DNA from: Streptomyces sp. CG4
GTDB lineage: Bacteria > Actinomycetota > Actinomycetes > Streptomycetales > Streptomycetaceae
Direction of reading: 5' to 3'
DNA length: 64,000 nt
NCBI RefSeq assembly: GCF_041080655.1
Contig: NZ_CP163525.1
Location: forward strand, 2,418,001-2,482,000
Shown here: piece by piece, positions 1 through 8,596 of the stretch
Position numbering within the stretch: position 1 is the first letter of the stretch
How the letters are laid out: every line of letters starts with the position of its first letter
Made by a program: the position numbers and the translations under genes
Notes under the pieces: generated by a model
Told to the model about the DNA's origin: nothing
The model's input: the letters and a program-made list of their open reading frames with translations, nothing else
The model's database searches: none

Positions 1-455
1 GCCACGAACTCCCCCACGGCCACGTCGTCGCCGACCTCCGTGCGGGGCAGGCCGGCGTCGCGCTCGATGCGGGCGAGGCCCTCCTCGGACAGCACGCCGG
101 AGAGCGCGGCGGCGGTGCCGGGCACGCCCATCACATGCCCCTTGGGCATGGGGCGCAGGGCGCCGCGGGTCCAGATCGAGGCCGACGCGGTGGCCGGCGG
201 CTGCAGCCGCTCGGCGAGCCCCACCTCGCGGGCGAGGGCCACGGCCTCGGGGCGGCGGGCGAGCATCGACTCGGCGCCCAGGTCGACCCGGACGCCCGCG
301 ATCTCACCGGGCAGCAGCTTGCCGCCGACCCGCCCGGCGGCCTCCAGCACGGTCACCCGCGCGCCGCGCCCGAGCAGCCGGTGGGCGGCGGCCAACCCGG
401 CGACACCGGCTCCGATGACGACGACATGCCCGGTACGGGTACCCGTTGCGCTCAT
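1..455 (-). CDS. hemG: Protoporphyrinogen oxidase, N-terminal part (cut by window edge)
   Basis: Only the first 151 or so residues are visible; the rest lies to the left of the window. The protein opens with a dinucleotide-binding motif (GAGVAGLAAAHRL, about residues 15-27), then an acidic strand end (TVLEAAGRVGGK) typical of the FAD-binding fold of HemY/PgoX-type protoporphyrinogen oxidases. These flavoenzymes oxidise the porphyrinogen ring to protoporphyrin IX or, in the coproporphyrin branch used by actinobacteria, coproporphyrinogen III to coproporphyrin III. The ATG at 453-455 is the first start in frame. hemE lies 3.8 kb away on the same strand, which supports a haem role. A related flavin amine oxidase cannot be fully excluded from the N-terminus alone. 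Confidence 0.8.
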   Translation of the reverse strand, partial: MSATGTRTGHVVVIGAGVAGLAAAHRLLGRGARVTVLEAAGRVGGKLLPGEIAGVRVDLGAESMLARRPEAVALAREVGLAERLQPPATASASIWTRGALRPMPKGHVMGVPGTAAALSGVLSEEGLARIERDAGLPRTEVGDDVAVGEFV

Positions 456-612
456 GCCCCCACTCTCTCAGACCCCACTGACAGTCCCGCCGCGGCCCGG
501 TGATCGCAACGAGTCCGGACCGTGACCGCTTCGGGACCGTTGACGCCAAACGTCCCCGCTCGCCCCGGCGTCGTAGGACCGTCACAGATCACCGTCCCCG
601 GGGGTACCGCCC

Positions 613-1581
613 ATGCGCACACCACGTTCCCTGCGACGACACCCGTTTCGGCCGCTGGCCGGTCTCCTGCTCGCCGCCTCCCTCGCCCTCGCCGGATGCA
701 GTGGCGCGGACGGCTCGGGCGGCGCCTCGCCGAAGTCCGCCGCGGACTCCGCGGCACGGCAGCGGGGCGCGGGCGGCGGCAGCCCGGACGCCGCCACGTC
801 CCCCCGTCGGTCACCCCGGCTCTCCGCGGGCACGATCATCCGCACCGCGTCCCTGACCATCGAGGTCAAGGACGTCACCAAAGCGCTGGACCAGGCTCGC
901 GCCGCCACCGAGAGGGCGGGCGGATACGTCGGCAACGAGGACACGAGCCGGGACGCCGACGGCCACCAGCGCACCCGCGTCGTCCTGCGGGTGCCCGGCG
1001 CGCAGTACGACCCGGTCCTCGCCGGCCTCCAGGGAACTGGCAGGCTGATCGACCGCACGGCCAAGGCCGAGGACGTCACCGACCAGGTCGTGGACGTGGA
1101 CAGCCGCGTCAAGTCGCAGCGGGCGAGCGTCGACCGGATCCGCGCGCTGATGGACCGGGCGACCCGGCTGAGCGATGTCGTCTCGCTGGAGGGCGAGTTG
1201 AGCAGCCGCCAGGCCGACCTGGAGTCGCTGCTGGCGCAGCAGGCCGCCCTGAAGGACCGCACCAGCCTCGCCACGATCACGCTGTCGCTGTCCGAGACGC
1301 CGGTGCGGAAGGCGGCCCGTGACGACTCCCCCGGCATCGGGGACGCGCTGGCGGGCGGCTGGCACGTGTTCGTCACCGTGCTGCGCTGGTGCGTCCTCGC
1401 GCTGGGCGCCGCCCTGCCGTTCGTGGCGTTCGCGGCTCTGCTGACACTCCTGTGGCTGCGGGTCGTACGGCCCCGGCTGCCGCAGCGCCGGGAGCCCGCG
1501 CCGGCGATGACCGCGCTGGGTCCGCTGCCGTCCGCGCGCCCGGTACGGGACCCGGACGCGCCCGGGACCGGCCGGGACTGA
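613..1581 (+). CDS. DUF4349-type membrane-anchored lipoprotein
   Basis: 322 residues. A signal peptide ends in a lipobox (LALAGC, Cys about residue 28), followed by a low-complexity Gly/Ser/Ala linker. The core (about residues 75-220) has the pattern of DUF4349 proteins: a strand-rich start (IIRTASLTIEVKDV), GYVGNEDT, then a long helical, charged stretch likely to form a coiled coil (residues about 155-215). A single hydrophobic segment near residues 250-285 is followed by Arg-rich cytoplasmic residues. The protein is therefore probably anchored both by lipid and by a C-terminal membrane helix. The function of the family is not established. The ATG at 613 follows a G-rich stretch that may serve as ribosome binding site. 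No operon partner is evident; the next gene starts 27 bp downstream. Confidence 0.85.
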   Translation: MRTPRSLRRHPFRPLAGLLLAASLALAGCSGADGSGGASPKSAADSAARQRGAGGGSPDAATSPRRSPRLSAGTIIRTASLTIEVKDVTKALDQARAATERAGGYVGNEDTSRDADGHQRTRVVLRVPGAQYDPVLAGLQGTGRLIDRTAKAEDVTDQVVDVDSRVKSQRASVDRIRALMDRATRLSDVVSLEGELSSRQADLESLLAQQAALKDRTSLATITLSLSETPVRKAARDDSPGIGDALAGGWHVFVTVLRWCVLALGAALPFVAFAALLTLLWLRVVRPRLPQRREPAPAMTALGPLPSARPVRDPDAPGTGRD

Positions 1582-1608
1582 AATGCCGTGGCCCCGTAGC
1601 GTGTTCCC

Positions 1609-3009
1609 ATGACCATGACCATGAGCGGTGGGCGGGGCGGGACGGAACGGCTGGTCGTGATCGGCGGCGACGCCGCGGGCATGTCCGCGGCGTCGCAGGC
1701 GCGCCGGCTGAAGGGGCCCGGCGAACTGGAGATCGTGGCCTTCGAACGCGGCCACTTCACCTCCTTCTCGGCCTGCGGCATCCCCTACTGGGTGGGCGGC
1801 GACGTCCCCGAACGGGACGACCTGATCGCCCGCACCCCCGAAGAGCACCGCGCGCGTGGCATCGATCTGCGGCTGCGCACCGAGGTCACGGAGATCGACG
1901 TGCGCGGACAGCGGGTACGCGCGCGTGACGTCGATTCCGGCGCCGAGTCCTGGACGTCGTACGACAAACTCGTGATCGCGACCGGGGCTCGCCCGGTCCG
2001 TCCCGACCTGCCGGGCGCGGACGCCCCCGGCGTGCACGGCGTACAGACGCTGGACGACGGCCAGGCCCTGCTGGAGACGCTGGCACGCACGCGTGGTCGC
2101 AGAGCGGTGGTCGTGGGCGCCGGCTACATCGGCGTGGAGATGGCGGAGGCGCTGATCAACCGCGGTTTCGAGGTGACGGTCGTCAACCGCGGCAGGGAGC
2201 CCATGTCGACGCTCGACGCGGACATGGGCCGCCTGGTGCACCGGGCCATGGAGGGCCTCGGCATCACGATGGTGAACGACGCCGAGGTCACCAAGATCCT
2301 CACCGGTCAGGACGGCCGGGCCCGCGCGGTCGTCACGGAGGACGCCGAGTACCCCGCGGACATCGTGGTCCTCGGCATCGGCGTCCGCCCGGAGACCGCG
2401 CTCGCCCGGGCCGCGGGCCTGCCCCTCGGCGGCCACGGCGGACTGCTCACCGACCTGGCGATGCGGGTGCGCGGCCACGAGAACATCTGGGCGGGCGGCG
2501 ACTGCGTGGAGGTGCTGAACCTGGTCTCCGGCCAGGAGCAGTACGTCCCCCTCGGCACCCATGCCAACAAGCACGGCCAGGTCATCGGCAGCAACGTCGG
2601 CGGTGGGTACGCCGTCTTCCCCGGCGTGGTCGGCACGGCGGTCAGCAAGGTCTGCGACCTGGAGATCGCCCGCACCGGCCTGCGCGAGAAGGACGCCGAC
2701 CGGGTGGGCCTGCGGTACGAGACCGTCACCATCGAGTCCACCAGCCGCGCCGGCTACTACCCCGGTGCCTCCCCGATGACGGTCAAGATGCTCGCCGAAC
2801 GCCGCACCGGCCGCCTGCTCGGCGTCCAGATCGTCGGCAGGGAGGGCGCGGCGAAACGGGTCGACATCGCCGCGGTGGCGCTGACCGCGCGGATGACGGT
2901 GGAGCAGATGACAGCCCTGGACCTGGGCTACGCCCCACCGTTCTCACCGGTGTGGGACCCGGTGCTGGTGGCGGCGAGAAAGGCGACGGCGAAGCTACGC
3001 GCCTTCTAG
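1609..3009 (+). CDS. FAD-dependent CoA-disulfide reductase / NADH oxidase-like enzyme
   Basis: 466 residues. It has an N-terminal FAD motif (VVIGGDAAGMSAAS, about 16-29), a redox-active Cys at residue 56 in FSACGIPYWVGG (the CoA-disulfide reductase/NADH oxidase/peroxidase position), a second Rossmann motif for NAD(P)H (VVGAGYIGVEMAE, about 168-180), an FAD ribityl-binding segment (IWAGGDCVEV) and a dimerisation domain from about 330. The family uses a single Cys that cycles as a mixed disulfide or sulfenic acid; substrates can be CoA disulfide, oxygen, peroxide or polysulfide, and the sequence does not decide among them. ATG codons at 1609, 1615 and 1624 are all possible starts; the first is used here. 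It is probably cytosolic. Confidence 0.85.
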   Translation: MTMTMSGGRGGTERLVVIGGDAAGMSAASQARRLKGPGELEIVAFERGHFTSFSACGIPYWVGGDVPERDDLIARTPEEHRARGIDLRLRTEVTEIDVRGQRVRARDVDSGAESWTSYDKLVIATGARPVRPDLPGADAPGVHGVQTLDDGQALLETLARTRGRRAVVVGAGYIGVEMAEALINRGFEVTVVNRGREPMSTLDADMGRLVHRAMEGLGITMVNDAEVTKILTGQDGRARAVVTEDAEYPADIVVLGIGVRPETALARAAGLPLGGHGGLLTDLAMRVRGHENIWAGGDCVEVLNLVSGQEQYVPLGTHANKHGQVIGSNVGGGYAVFPGVVGTAVSKVCDLEIARTGLREKDADRVGLRYETVTIESTSRAGYYPGASPMTVKMLAERRTGRLLGVQIVGREGAAKRVDIAAVALTARMTVEQMTALDLGYAPPFSPVWDPVLVAARKATAKLRAF

Positions 3010-3057
3010 GCCGTGCAGCCACGCGCCTCCTATGCCCTGAAGCCACGCGCCGCCTAG
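3010..3057. repeat. Imperfect 24-bp tandem duplication between convergent genes
   Basis: Positions 3010-3033 and 3034-3057 match at about 20 of 24 bases, with the shared core GCCACGCGCC, and a third partial copy of the CTAGGCCGTGC edge follows. The repeat sits directly after the stop codon of the flavoenzyme and runs into the stop codon of the convergent small gene. No function is evident. Confidence 0.6.
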
Positions 3058-3317
3058 GCCGTGCCGCTGATGCGCGGCAGGGCGGAGACGGCGGCCGGCT
3101 GCTCGCCCGCGGGCTTGGCATGGGTGGCGGACGGCCGCGTGGACCTCAGCCGGTAGCTCACCGCCTCGTCCAGGGTCACGGGCCGCTGCGTCTGCGCGGC
3201 GAGCCGCCCGGCCTCCTGGCCGAGCCGCGCGACATCCTCCCAGGGGAGCCGCACGACCAGCGAGATCTCCGCCTCGCCGTCGGGCAGAGCATGCATCGGA
3301 GTGATTCGTTCGCTCAT
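3054..3317 (-). CDS. Small hypothetical protein (87 aa)
   Basis: 87 residues, no signal peptide or membrane segment. The N-terminal half reads like a short alpha/beta unit (AEISLVVRLPWEDVARLG, then a helix with VTLDEAVSYRL), while the last 25 residues are Pro/Ala-rich and probably disordered. The ATG at 3315-3317 is preceded by GAGGA at about 6 bases, a good ribosome binding site. It faces the flavoenzyme gene tail to tail and lies head to head with the rhomboid gene. I do not recognise the family. Confidence 0.6.
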   Translation of the reverse strand: MSERITPMHALPDGEAEISLVVRLPWEDVARLGQEAGRLAAQTQRPVTLDEAVSYRLRSTRPSATHAKPAGEQPAAVSALPRISGTA

Positions 3318-3408
3318 CGCCTGTCCTCACGTCGGTTGCCCACACATACGCGCACCCACGCCGCCGCGTTCACCGGTTCGCCCGCACCATCGCGGGCAGT
3401 ACTTCTGT

Positions 3409-4233
3409 GTGGTCATCCCCGTCCATGACGTGAACCCGGTGCGCCGCACCCCCTGGGTGACGTACGCGCTGATCGCCGCCAATGTGCTCGTGTTCCTCAG
3501 CACGCCCGGGATAGCGGGCTCCGTGGCCGGTGGCAGCGATCTGGCGCAGCTGTGCCATCTGCAGGCCTTCATGGATCACTACGCGGCGGTCCCCAGAGAG
3601 CTGATCCACCATCAGATGCCCCCGGTGGTGCCGACGGGAGACACCGGCGTGGGTCCGCAGGGTCCGGGCTGCGTCGTGGCCCCGCCGTCCTACGACAAGT
3701 CGCCGCCGCTGTCGGTCTTCACGGCGATGTTCCTGCACGGCAGCTGGCTGCATCTGCTGGGCAACATGCTGTTCCTGCTGATCTTCGGCAACAACGTCGA
3801 GGACCGGATGGGCCACATCCGCTACTTCCTCTTCTACGTCGTCTGCGGTTACGCGGCCGGTTACGGCTTCGCCCTGCTCAACGCCGCCTCGGGCGACCCG
3901 CTGATCGGCGCGTCGGGCGCGATCGCCGGGGTCCTCGGCGCCTACATCGTGCTGTGGCCCGGGGCGCGGGTCTGGGTCCTCGTGCCGTTCCTGGTCTTCC
4001 TGCCGCTCAGGCTGCCCGCCTGGCTGGTGCTGGGCTTCTGGTTCGTGCTGCAGGCGGTGTACTCGTCCGGGCACGGAGTCTCCGACGCCGGCACGGTCGC
4101 GTACGCGGCCCACGTCGTCGGATTCGTGGCGGGCATGCTGCTCGCCTGGCCGCTCAAGCCCGGCACCCCGCCCCCGCCGGAGCCGCCCGGCCTGCTGTTC
4201 GGCAGGCGGGCGCGGCCCCGTTACACCTGGTGA
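3409..4233 (+). CDS. Rhomboid-family intramembrane serine protease
   Basis: 274 residues from GTG 3409. Rhomboids cut transmembrane proteins within the membrane. The first helix begins TYALIAANVLVFL; then comes a roughly 70-residue extracytoplasmic insert with several His and two Cys; HGSWLHLLGNMLFLLIFG is the classic loop and helix with the conserved HxxxN region; GASGAIAG carries the nucleophilic Ser, and AHVVGFVAGM carries the catalytic His. The C-terminal tail is Pro-rich. An in-frame ATG at 3301 would overlap the divergent small gene and add a low-complexity leader, so the GTG giving MVIPVHDVNPVRR is preferred. The stop is 9 bp from that of the convergent hemE. Confidence 0.9.
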   Translation: MVIPVHDVNPVRRTPWVTYALIAANVLVFLSTPGIAGSVAGGSDLAQLCHLQAFMDHYAAVPRELIHHQMPPVVPTGDTGVGPQGPGCVVAPPSYDKSPPLSVFTAMFLHGSWLHLLGNMLFLLIFGNNVEDRMGHIRYFLFYVVCGYAAGYGFALLNAASGDPLIGASGAIAGVLGAYIVLWPGARVWVLVPFLVFLPLRLPAWLVLGFWFVLQAVYSSGHGVSDAGTVAYAAHVVGFVAGMLLAWPLKPGTPPPPEPPGLLFGRRARPRYTW

Positions 4234-4242
4234 GCCGGTGCG

Positions 4243-5310
4243 TCAGCGGGCGGTCGCGGTGTGGACGTAGTCCACGAGCCGGGTCAGCGCGTCCGGGTCG
4301 GTGTTCGGCATGACGCCGTGGCCGAGGTTGAAGACGTGGCCCTCCAGGCCGGCGGCCGCGTCCAGCACCTCCTGGGCCTTGGCCTCGACGGTGTTCTTGT
4401 CGGTGAACAAGACCGTCGGGTCGAGGTTGCCCTGGAGCGCCTTGCCGGGGCCGACGCGGCGGGCGGCCTCGTCCAGCGGGACGCGCCAGTCGACGCCGAC
4501 GACGTCCGCGCCGGCCTCGCCCATGAGCTTCAGCAGCTCACCGGTGCCGACACCGAAGTGGATGCGCGGGACGCCGTACCCGGCGACGGCGTCGAGGACC
4601 TTCGCCGAGGCGGGCATGGCCGAGTGCCGGTAGTCGGCGGGGGCGAGGGCGCCGGCCCAGGAGTCGAAGAGCTGGACCGCGCTCACGCCGGCGTCGAGCT
4701 GCACCTTCAGGAACGCGGTCGTGATGTCGGCGAGCCGGTCGAGCAGGTCGGCCCACAGCTGGGGGTCGCCGTACATCATCGCCTTGGCGTTCTCGTACGT
4801 GCGAGAGGGACCGCCCTCGACCAGGTAGCTCGCGAGGGTGAAAGGCGCGCCCGCGAAACCGATCAGCGGGGTCGCGCCCAGCTCGCGGGTGAGCAGGCCG
4901 ATCGTCTCGGTGACGTAGGGGACGTCCTCGGGGGTGAGGTCGCGCAGCCGGGCGAGGTCGGCGCGGGTGCGGATCGGCTCCTCGACGACCGGGCCGACGC
5001 CGGGCTTGATGTCGAGGTCGATGCCGATGGCCTTGAGCGGGACGACGATGTCGCTGTAGTAGACCGCCGCGTCCACGCCGAGGCGCCGTACCGGCTGGAG
5101 CGTGATCTCGGTGGCCAGCTCGGGCCGCGTGCAGGATTCGAGCATCGGAACGCCCTCGCGGACCTTGCGGTACTCGGGCAGGGAGCGGCCGGCCTGACGC
5201 ATGAACCACACGGGGGTGTGCGGCACGGGTTCGCGCCTGCACGCTTTGAGGAAGGCGCTGTCGTACGTCGCTGGCGGCTGCGTGCCCGTGGGGCTGTCGT
5301 TGGCGGTCAC
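4243..5310 (-). CDS. hemE: Uroporphyrinogen decarboxylase
   Basis: 355 residues, the usual family length. It decarboxylates the four acetate side chains of uroporphyrinogen III to give coproporphyrinogen III in haem synthesis. The signature VWFMRQAGRSLPEYR near residues 30-45 holds the substrate-binding Arg residues; YYSDIVVPLKAIGIDLDI, FAGAPFTLASYLVEGG and NLGHGVMPNTDPD are further family blocks. The GTG at 5308-5310 is chosen because the upstream extension to 5466 would run into Arg-rich nonconserved sequence and the divergent DUF3000 gene. The 154-bp gap to that gene must hold both promoters. Confidence 0.97.
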   Translation of the reverse strand: MTANDSPTGTQPPATYDSAFLKACRREPVPHTPVWFMRQAGRSLPEYRKVREGVPMLESCTRPELATEITLQPVRRLGVDAAVYYSDIVVPLKAIGIDLDIKPGVGPVVEEPIRTRADLARLRDLTPEDVPYVTETIGLLTRELGATPLIGFAGAPFTLASYLVEGGPSRTYENAKAMMYGDPQLWADLLDRLADITTAFLKVQLDAGVSAVQLFDSWAGALAPADYRHSAMPASAKVLDAVAGYGVPRIHFGVGTGELLKLMGEAGADVVGVDWRVPLDEAARRVGPGKALQGNLDPTVLFTDKNTVEAKAQEVLDAAAGLEGHVFNLGHGVMPNTDPDALTRLVDYVHTATAR

Positions 5311-5464
5311 GGGGCAAGTTTCGCATGCCGTGGGATGCACACTTACCCGGTGTGCCGGTTGCTGCCGGGTGGGCGCCGGGCGGCGGCACGGCCGCCCGCG
5401 GCCGCGAGTGTCGCAAGGGTGTCTTGCCCTGCGCGAAGCCGCGGTTCCCCTTACTCTTCCCCGC

Positions 5465-6142
5465 ATGGCTGCGGCTCACGGACGAATGTCGGACAGCGCT
5501 GACGGATTGGACGACGTGAAGGACACGGAGGAGGCGGACCGGCGCGCCGGTGCTGAGGGGCCGCCGGCTTTCCGGGCCGCGGTCGACGCCCTGCGCAACT
5601 GCCGGCTGCGGCCGCAGGTCGAGGTGGAGCCCACGCCCGCCCCGCAGCGGCTCGCCCCGCACGCTTACGCGCTGGAGGCCGTCGTGGTCGACGGCGATCA
5701 GGAGCTGGCCGACGGCCGGCTGGTGCTGCTGCACGACCCGGCGGGCCACGACGCCTGGCGCGGAACGTTCCGGCTGGTGACGCTGGTGCGCGCGGAGCTG
5801 GAGGCGGAGATGGCGGCCGATCCGCTGCTGCCCGAGGTGTGCTGGTCCTGGCTGACCGGGGCGCTGCAGGCGCGCGCGCTGGGCTATGGCGAGCCGAGCG
5901 GCACCATCACGCGCGCGAGTTCGCACTACTTCGGCGGGCTGTCCGAGCGGCCGGCGGCCTCGCAGATCGAGATCCGGGCGTCCTGGACGCCCCGCGAGGG
6001 CCTGGGCGGGGTGCCCGACACGGCGTCCCATCTGGCCTCCTGGTGCGATCTGCTGGCCCAGGTCGCGGGGCTGCCGCCGGCCGGTCCGGGAGACGCCTCG
6101 GTGGTGACGTTGCCGCAGCGCAGGGGCCCGCAGTCGCGGTGA
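5465..6142 (+). CDS. DUF3000 family protein
   Basis: 225 residues. After an acidic, disordered start, a conserved actinobacterial domain runs from about residue 35 (PAFRAAVDALRNCRLRPQV) to about 210, including LVTLVRAELEAEMAADPLLPEVCWSWL and a segment ASSHYFGGLSERP. It is soluble, with no catalytic motif I can recognise; the family is of unknown function. The ATG at 5465 is used, with ATG 5486 as alternative. It is divergent from hemE and lies upstream of whiI, from which it is separated by a 282-bp regulatory gap. Confidence 0.85.
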   Translation: MAAAHGRMSDSADGLDDVKDTEEADRRAGAEGPPAFRAAVDALRNCRLRPQVEVEPTPAPQRLAPHAYALEAVVVDGDQELADGRLVLLHDPAGHDAWRGTFRLVTLVRAELEAEMAADPLLPEVCWSWLTGALQARALGYGEPSGTITRASSHYFGGLSERPAASQIEIRASWTPREGLGGVPDTASHLASWCDLLAQVAGLPPAGPGDASVVTLPQRRGPQSR

Positions 6143-6318
6143 GCCGACCGCCGGGCCCGGGCGGTGTCATCCGCATGGGCGCCTTATTGACCATCCCTTT
6201 GTCGATACGGCCACTTTCCGCACCCGAATCGCATCCGCTCGAAGCGACTCGATCTTCGGATGATCGATCGCGTGTCCGAATTGCGCAGATTGTTACTCAC
6301 TAGATCGTGATCATTCTC

Positions 6319-6346
6319 TAAAGGCGGACGAGTTTGCTGCCGAAGA
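6319..6346 (+). promoter_or_regulatory. Candidate sigma-WhiG promoter of whiI
   Basis: TAAA at 6319-6322 and GCCGAAGA at 6339-6346 are separated by exactly 16 bases. This matches the motility/sporulation sigma factor WhiG consensus (TAAA, N16, GCCGATAA) at 4/4 and 6/8 positions. It lies 79 bp upstream of the regulator start. whiI is a known direct WhiG target in Streptomyces coelicolor, so sequence and context agree. Confidence 0.75.
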
Positions 6347-6424
6347 CGACTGTGACCTTGAAAGCACGGTTCGTCCCGGCTTCCTCCCCACAAGCCGGCC
6401 CCGTCCCCCCACCCAGGAGGCCTG

Positions 6425-7081
6425 GTGTCCGTTCTCCTCGAGCAGCCCGCAAGCCTGGTCGCCTACCGCCCGAACAAGCCGACCGCCATGGTGGTCGTGG
6501 CCGACCCGCGTGTCCGCTCCACCGTCACCCGCCACCTGTGGGCGCTCGGCGTGCGCGATGTCATCGAGGCCTCGTCCATCGCGGAGGCTCGTCCCCGCAT
6601 CGGCAACCCGCGCGACATCTGTGTCGCCGACGTCCACCTGCCCGACGGCTCCGGCCTGACCCTGCTGTCCGAGACCCGCGCCGCGGGCTGGCCCAACGGG
6701 CTGGCGCTGTCCGCCGCCGACGACATCGGCGCGGTGCGCAACGCGCTGGCGGGCGGGGTCAAGGGCTACGTCGTCACCGGCACCCGTACCAACATCGGCC
6801 TGCCCGCCCGGCCCGGCACCGCCCCCCTCGGCGCCGCCCGCATGCACCGCCGCCCCCCGGGTGCCCCGAGCCACCCGGGCGGCTACCGCGAGCTGTCCGG
6901 ACGCGAGGTCGAGGTGCTCCGGCTGGTCGCGGAGGGCCAGTCGAACAAGGCGATCGGCGTCTCGATGGGCCTGTCCGCCCTGACCGTCAAGAGCCATCTC
7001 GCCCGCATCGCCCGCAAGCTGGGCACCGGCGACCGGGCGGGCATGGTGGCCGTGGCCCTGCGCACCGGAATCATCCACTGA
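6425..7081 (+). CDS. whiI: Atypical orphan response regulator WhiI (sporulation)
   Basis: 218 residues: a receiver-like domain (about 20-125), a Pro/Gly linker, and a LuxR/NarL-type helix-turn-helix (about 148-215; LSGREVEVLRLVAEGQSNKAI and LTVKSHLARIARKLGTGDR). The phosphorylation pocket is degraded. Asp69 is kept in ADVHLPDG, but the acidic pair is reduced to ADP (residues 26-28) and the invariant Lys is replaced by Thr118 (GYVVTGT). No partner histidine kinase is nearby. These features fit WhiI, an unpaired regulator needed for late sporulation septation and spore maturation. The start is GTG 6425 behind AGGAGG. A WhiG-like promoter precedes it. Naming rests on context plus the degenerate pocket. 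Confidence 0.82.
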   Translation: MSVLLEQPASLVAYRPNKPTAMVVVADPRVRSTVTRHLWALGVRDVIEASSIAEARPRIGNPRDICVADVHLPDGSGLTLLSETRAAGWPNGLALSAADDIGAVRNALAGGVKGYVVTGTRTNIGLPARPGTAPLGAARMHRRPPGAPSHPGGYRELSGREVEVLRLVAEGQSNKAIGVSMGLSALTVKSHLARIARKLGTGDRAGMVAVALRTGIIH

Positions 7082-7153
7082 GCCGTTCGGCGCAGCGGCC
7101 GGCTCCCGCGTGAACCGCAGCTTTCACCGGCCTGACTGGTTTACGACCCTCCC

Positions 7154-7187
7154 GCGCCCGTCGACGGAACGTTCCGTCGACGGGCGC
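7154..7187. promoter_or_regulatory. 34-bp perfect palindrome upstream of rnd
   Basis: Each 17-base arm reads GCGCCCGTCGACGGAAC on its own strand, with no loop and the axis between 7170 and 7171. There is no T-run after it. Its right arm covers the region where the -35 box of rnd would lie, because TACCCT at 7203-7208 is a plausible -10 placing the transcript start at or near the GTG at 7214. An operator is therefore more likely than a terminator, although termination of whiI is possible. Confidence 0.6.
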
Positions 7188-7213
7188 CGTCCACACACGG
7201 ATACCCTTGACAG

Positions 7214-8506
7214 GTGACCGACGCCCAAGACACCGCAGCAGACGGCTCCCTGCGCACCACCGGAGGCACTCCTCCGGACGACGCCGGATCTTCTGTGACG
7301 GGGGCGCCGACTCCGCTGCTCGAACCCCGTGAGGGCATTCCGCCCGTGATCGCCGACGAGGCCGCCCTCGCCGCGGTCATCGCCGCCTTCGCCGCGGGCT
7401 CCGGCCCGGTCGCCGTCGACGCCGAGCGCGCCTCCGGCTACCGCTACGGCCAGCGCGCCTACCTGGTGCAGCTGCGCCGCCAGGGCGCCGGGTCCGCGCT
7501 GGTCGACCCCGTGGCCTGCCCGGACCTGTCCGCGCTCGGCGAGGCCCTGTCCGATGTCGAGTGGGTGCTGCACGCCGCCACCCAGGACCTGCCCTGCCTG
7601 CGGGAAATAGGCATGATCCCGAGCCGGCTCTTCGACACCGAGCTGGCCGGCCGGCTCGCCGGGTTCCCTCGGGTGGGCCTCGGCGCCATGGTCGAGAACG
7701 TTCTCGGTTTCGTCCTGGAGAAGGGCCACTCCGCCGTCGACTGGTCGACCCGGCCGCTGCCCGAGCCGTGGCTGCGCTATGCCGCGCTCGACGTGGAACT
7801 CCTCGTCGACCTGCGCGACGCCCTGGAGAAGGAGCTGGACCGGCAGGGCAAGCTGGAGTGGGCCCTGCAGGAGTTCGACGCGATCGCGACGGCGCCGCCC
7901 GCCGAGCCGAGGAAGGATCCCTGGCGGCGTACGTCGGGCATGCACAAGGTGCGCAGGCGCCGGCAGCTCGGTGTCGTACGGGAGCTGTGGGAGACGCGGG
8001 ACCGGATCGCGCAGCGGCGGGACGTGTCGCCGGGCAAGGTGCTCAGCGACGCCGCCATCGTGGAGGCGGCGCTCGCCCTTCCGGCCAACGTCCACGCGCT
8101 CGCGGCGCTGAACGGGTTCGGGCACCGGATGGGGCGGCGGCAGCTGGAGCAGTGGCAGGCGGCGGTGGACCGTGCGAAGGCCCTGACCGAGTCGCAGCTG
8201 CCGCAGCCGGGACAGCCGGTCACCGGGCCGCCGCCGCCACGGGCGTGGGCCGACAAGGATCCCGTCGCCGCGGCGCGGCTGTCCGCGGCCCGGGCGGGGG
8301 TGACGACCCTTGCCGAGCAGCTCGGCATGCCCCAGGAGAACCTGGTGTCCCCGGACACGGTCCGGCGCATCTGCTGGGAGCCGCCGAAGGCGGTCGACAC
8401 CGAGTCCGTCGGAGCCACGCTGGCGGGCTACGGCGCGCGCCCGTGGCAGGTGGAACAGGTGACGCCCGTTCTGCTCGCGGCGCTGGCCAACGGCCAGGGT
8501 GTCTAG
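7214..8506 (+). CDS. rnd: Ribonuclease D-like 3'-5' exonuclease with HRDC domain
   Basis: 430 residues. A DnaQ-like (DEDDy) exonuclease domain spans about 45-220: VAVDAERASGYRY (first acidic pair, Asp and Glu), VLHAATQDLPCLRE (second Asp block), and LRYAALDVELLVDL (third block with Tyr and Asp). An HRDC nucleic-acid-binding domain follows (about 245-330; WETRDRIAQRRDVSPGKVLSD), then a C-terminal actinobacterial extension. The family trims tRNA and other RNA 3' ends. The GTG start at 7214 has no clear Shine-Dalgarno; TACCCT at the right distance suggests a leaderless transcript. A perfect palindrome lies just upstream. Confidence 0.92.
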   Translation: MTDAQDTAADGSLRTTGGTPPDDAGSSVTGAPTPLLEPREGIPPVIADEAALAAVIAAFAAGSGPVAVDAERASGYRYGQRAYLVQLRRQGAGSALVDPVACPDLSALGEALSDVEWVLHAATQDLPCLREIGMIPSRLFDTELAGRLAGFPRVGLGAMVENVLGFVLEKGHSAVDWSTRPLPEPWLRYAALDVELLVDLRDALEKELDRQGKLEWALQEFDAIATAPPAEPRKDPWRRTSGMHKVRRRRQLGVVRELWETRDRIAQRRDVSPGKVLSDAAIVEAALALPANVHALAALNGFGHRMGRRQLEQWQAAVDRAKALTESQLPQPGQPVTGPPPPRAWADKDPVAAARLSAARAGVTTLAEQLGMPQENLVSPDTVRRICWEPPKAVDTESVGATLAGYGARPWQVEQVTPVLLAALANGQGV

Positions 8507-8596
8507 ACGACGAGATCAAGCCATACCGCTCTCCAGCGCGGGACCACCGGTGTGACCTTCGCCGCTCCAGCTCGCAGGGCTGTGCAGCTACGTTAC

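Noticed and set aside
7154..7187. Palindrome as a LexA box
   Set aside because: The actinobacterial LexA motif needs CGAAC-N4-GTTCG; here the centre is GGAACGTTCC with no 4-base spacer.
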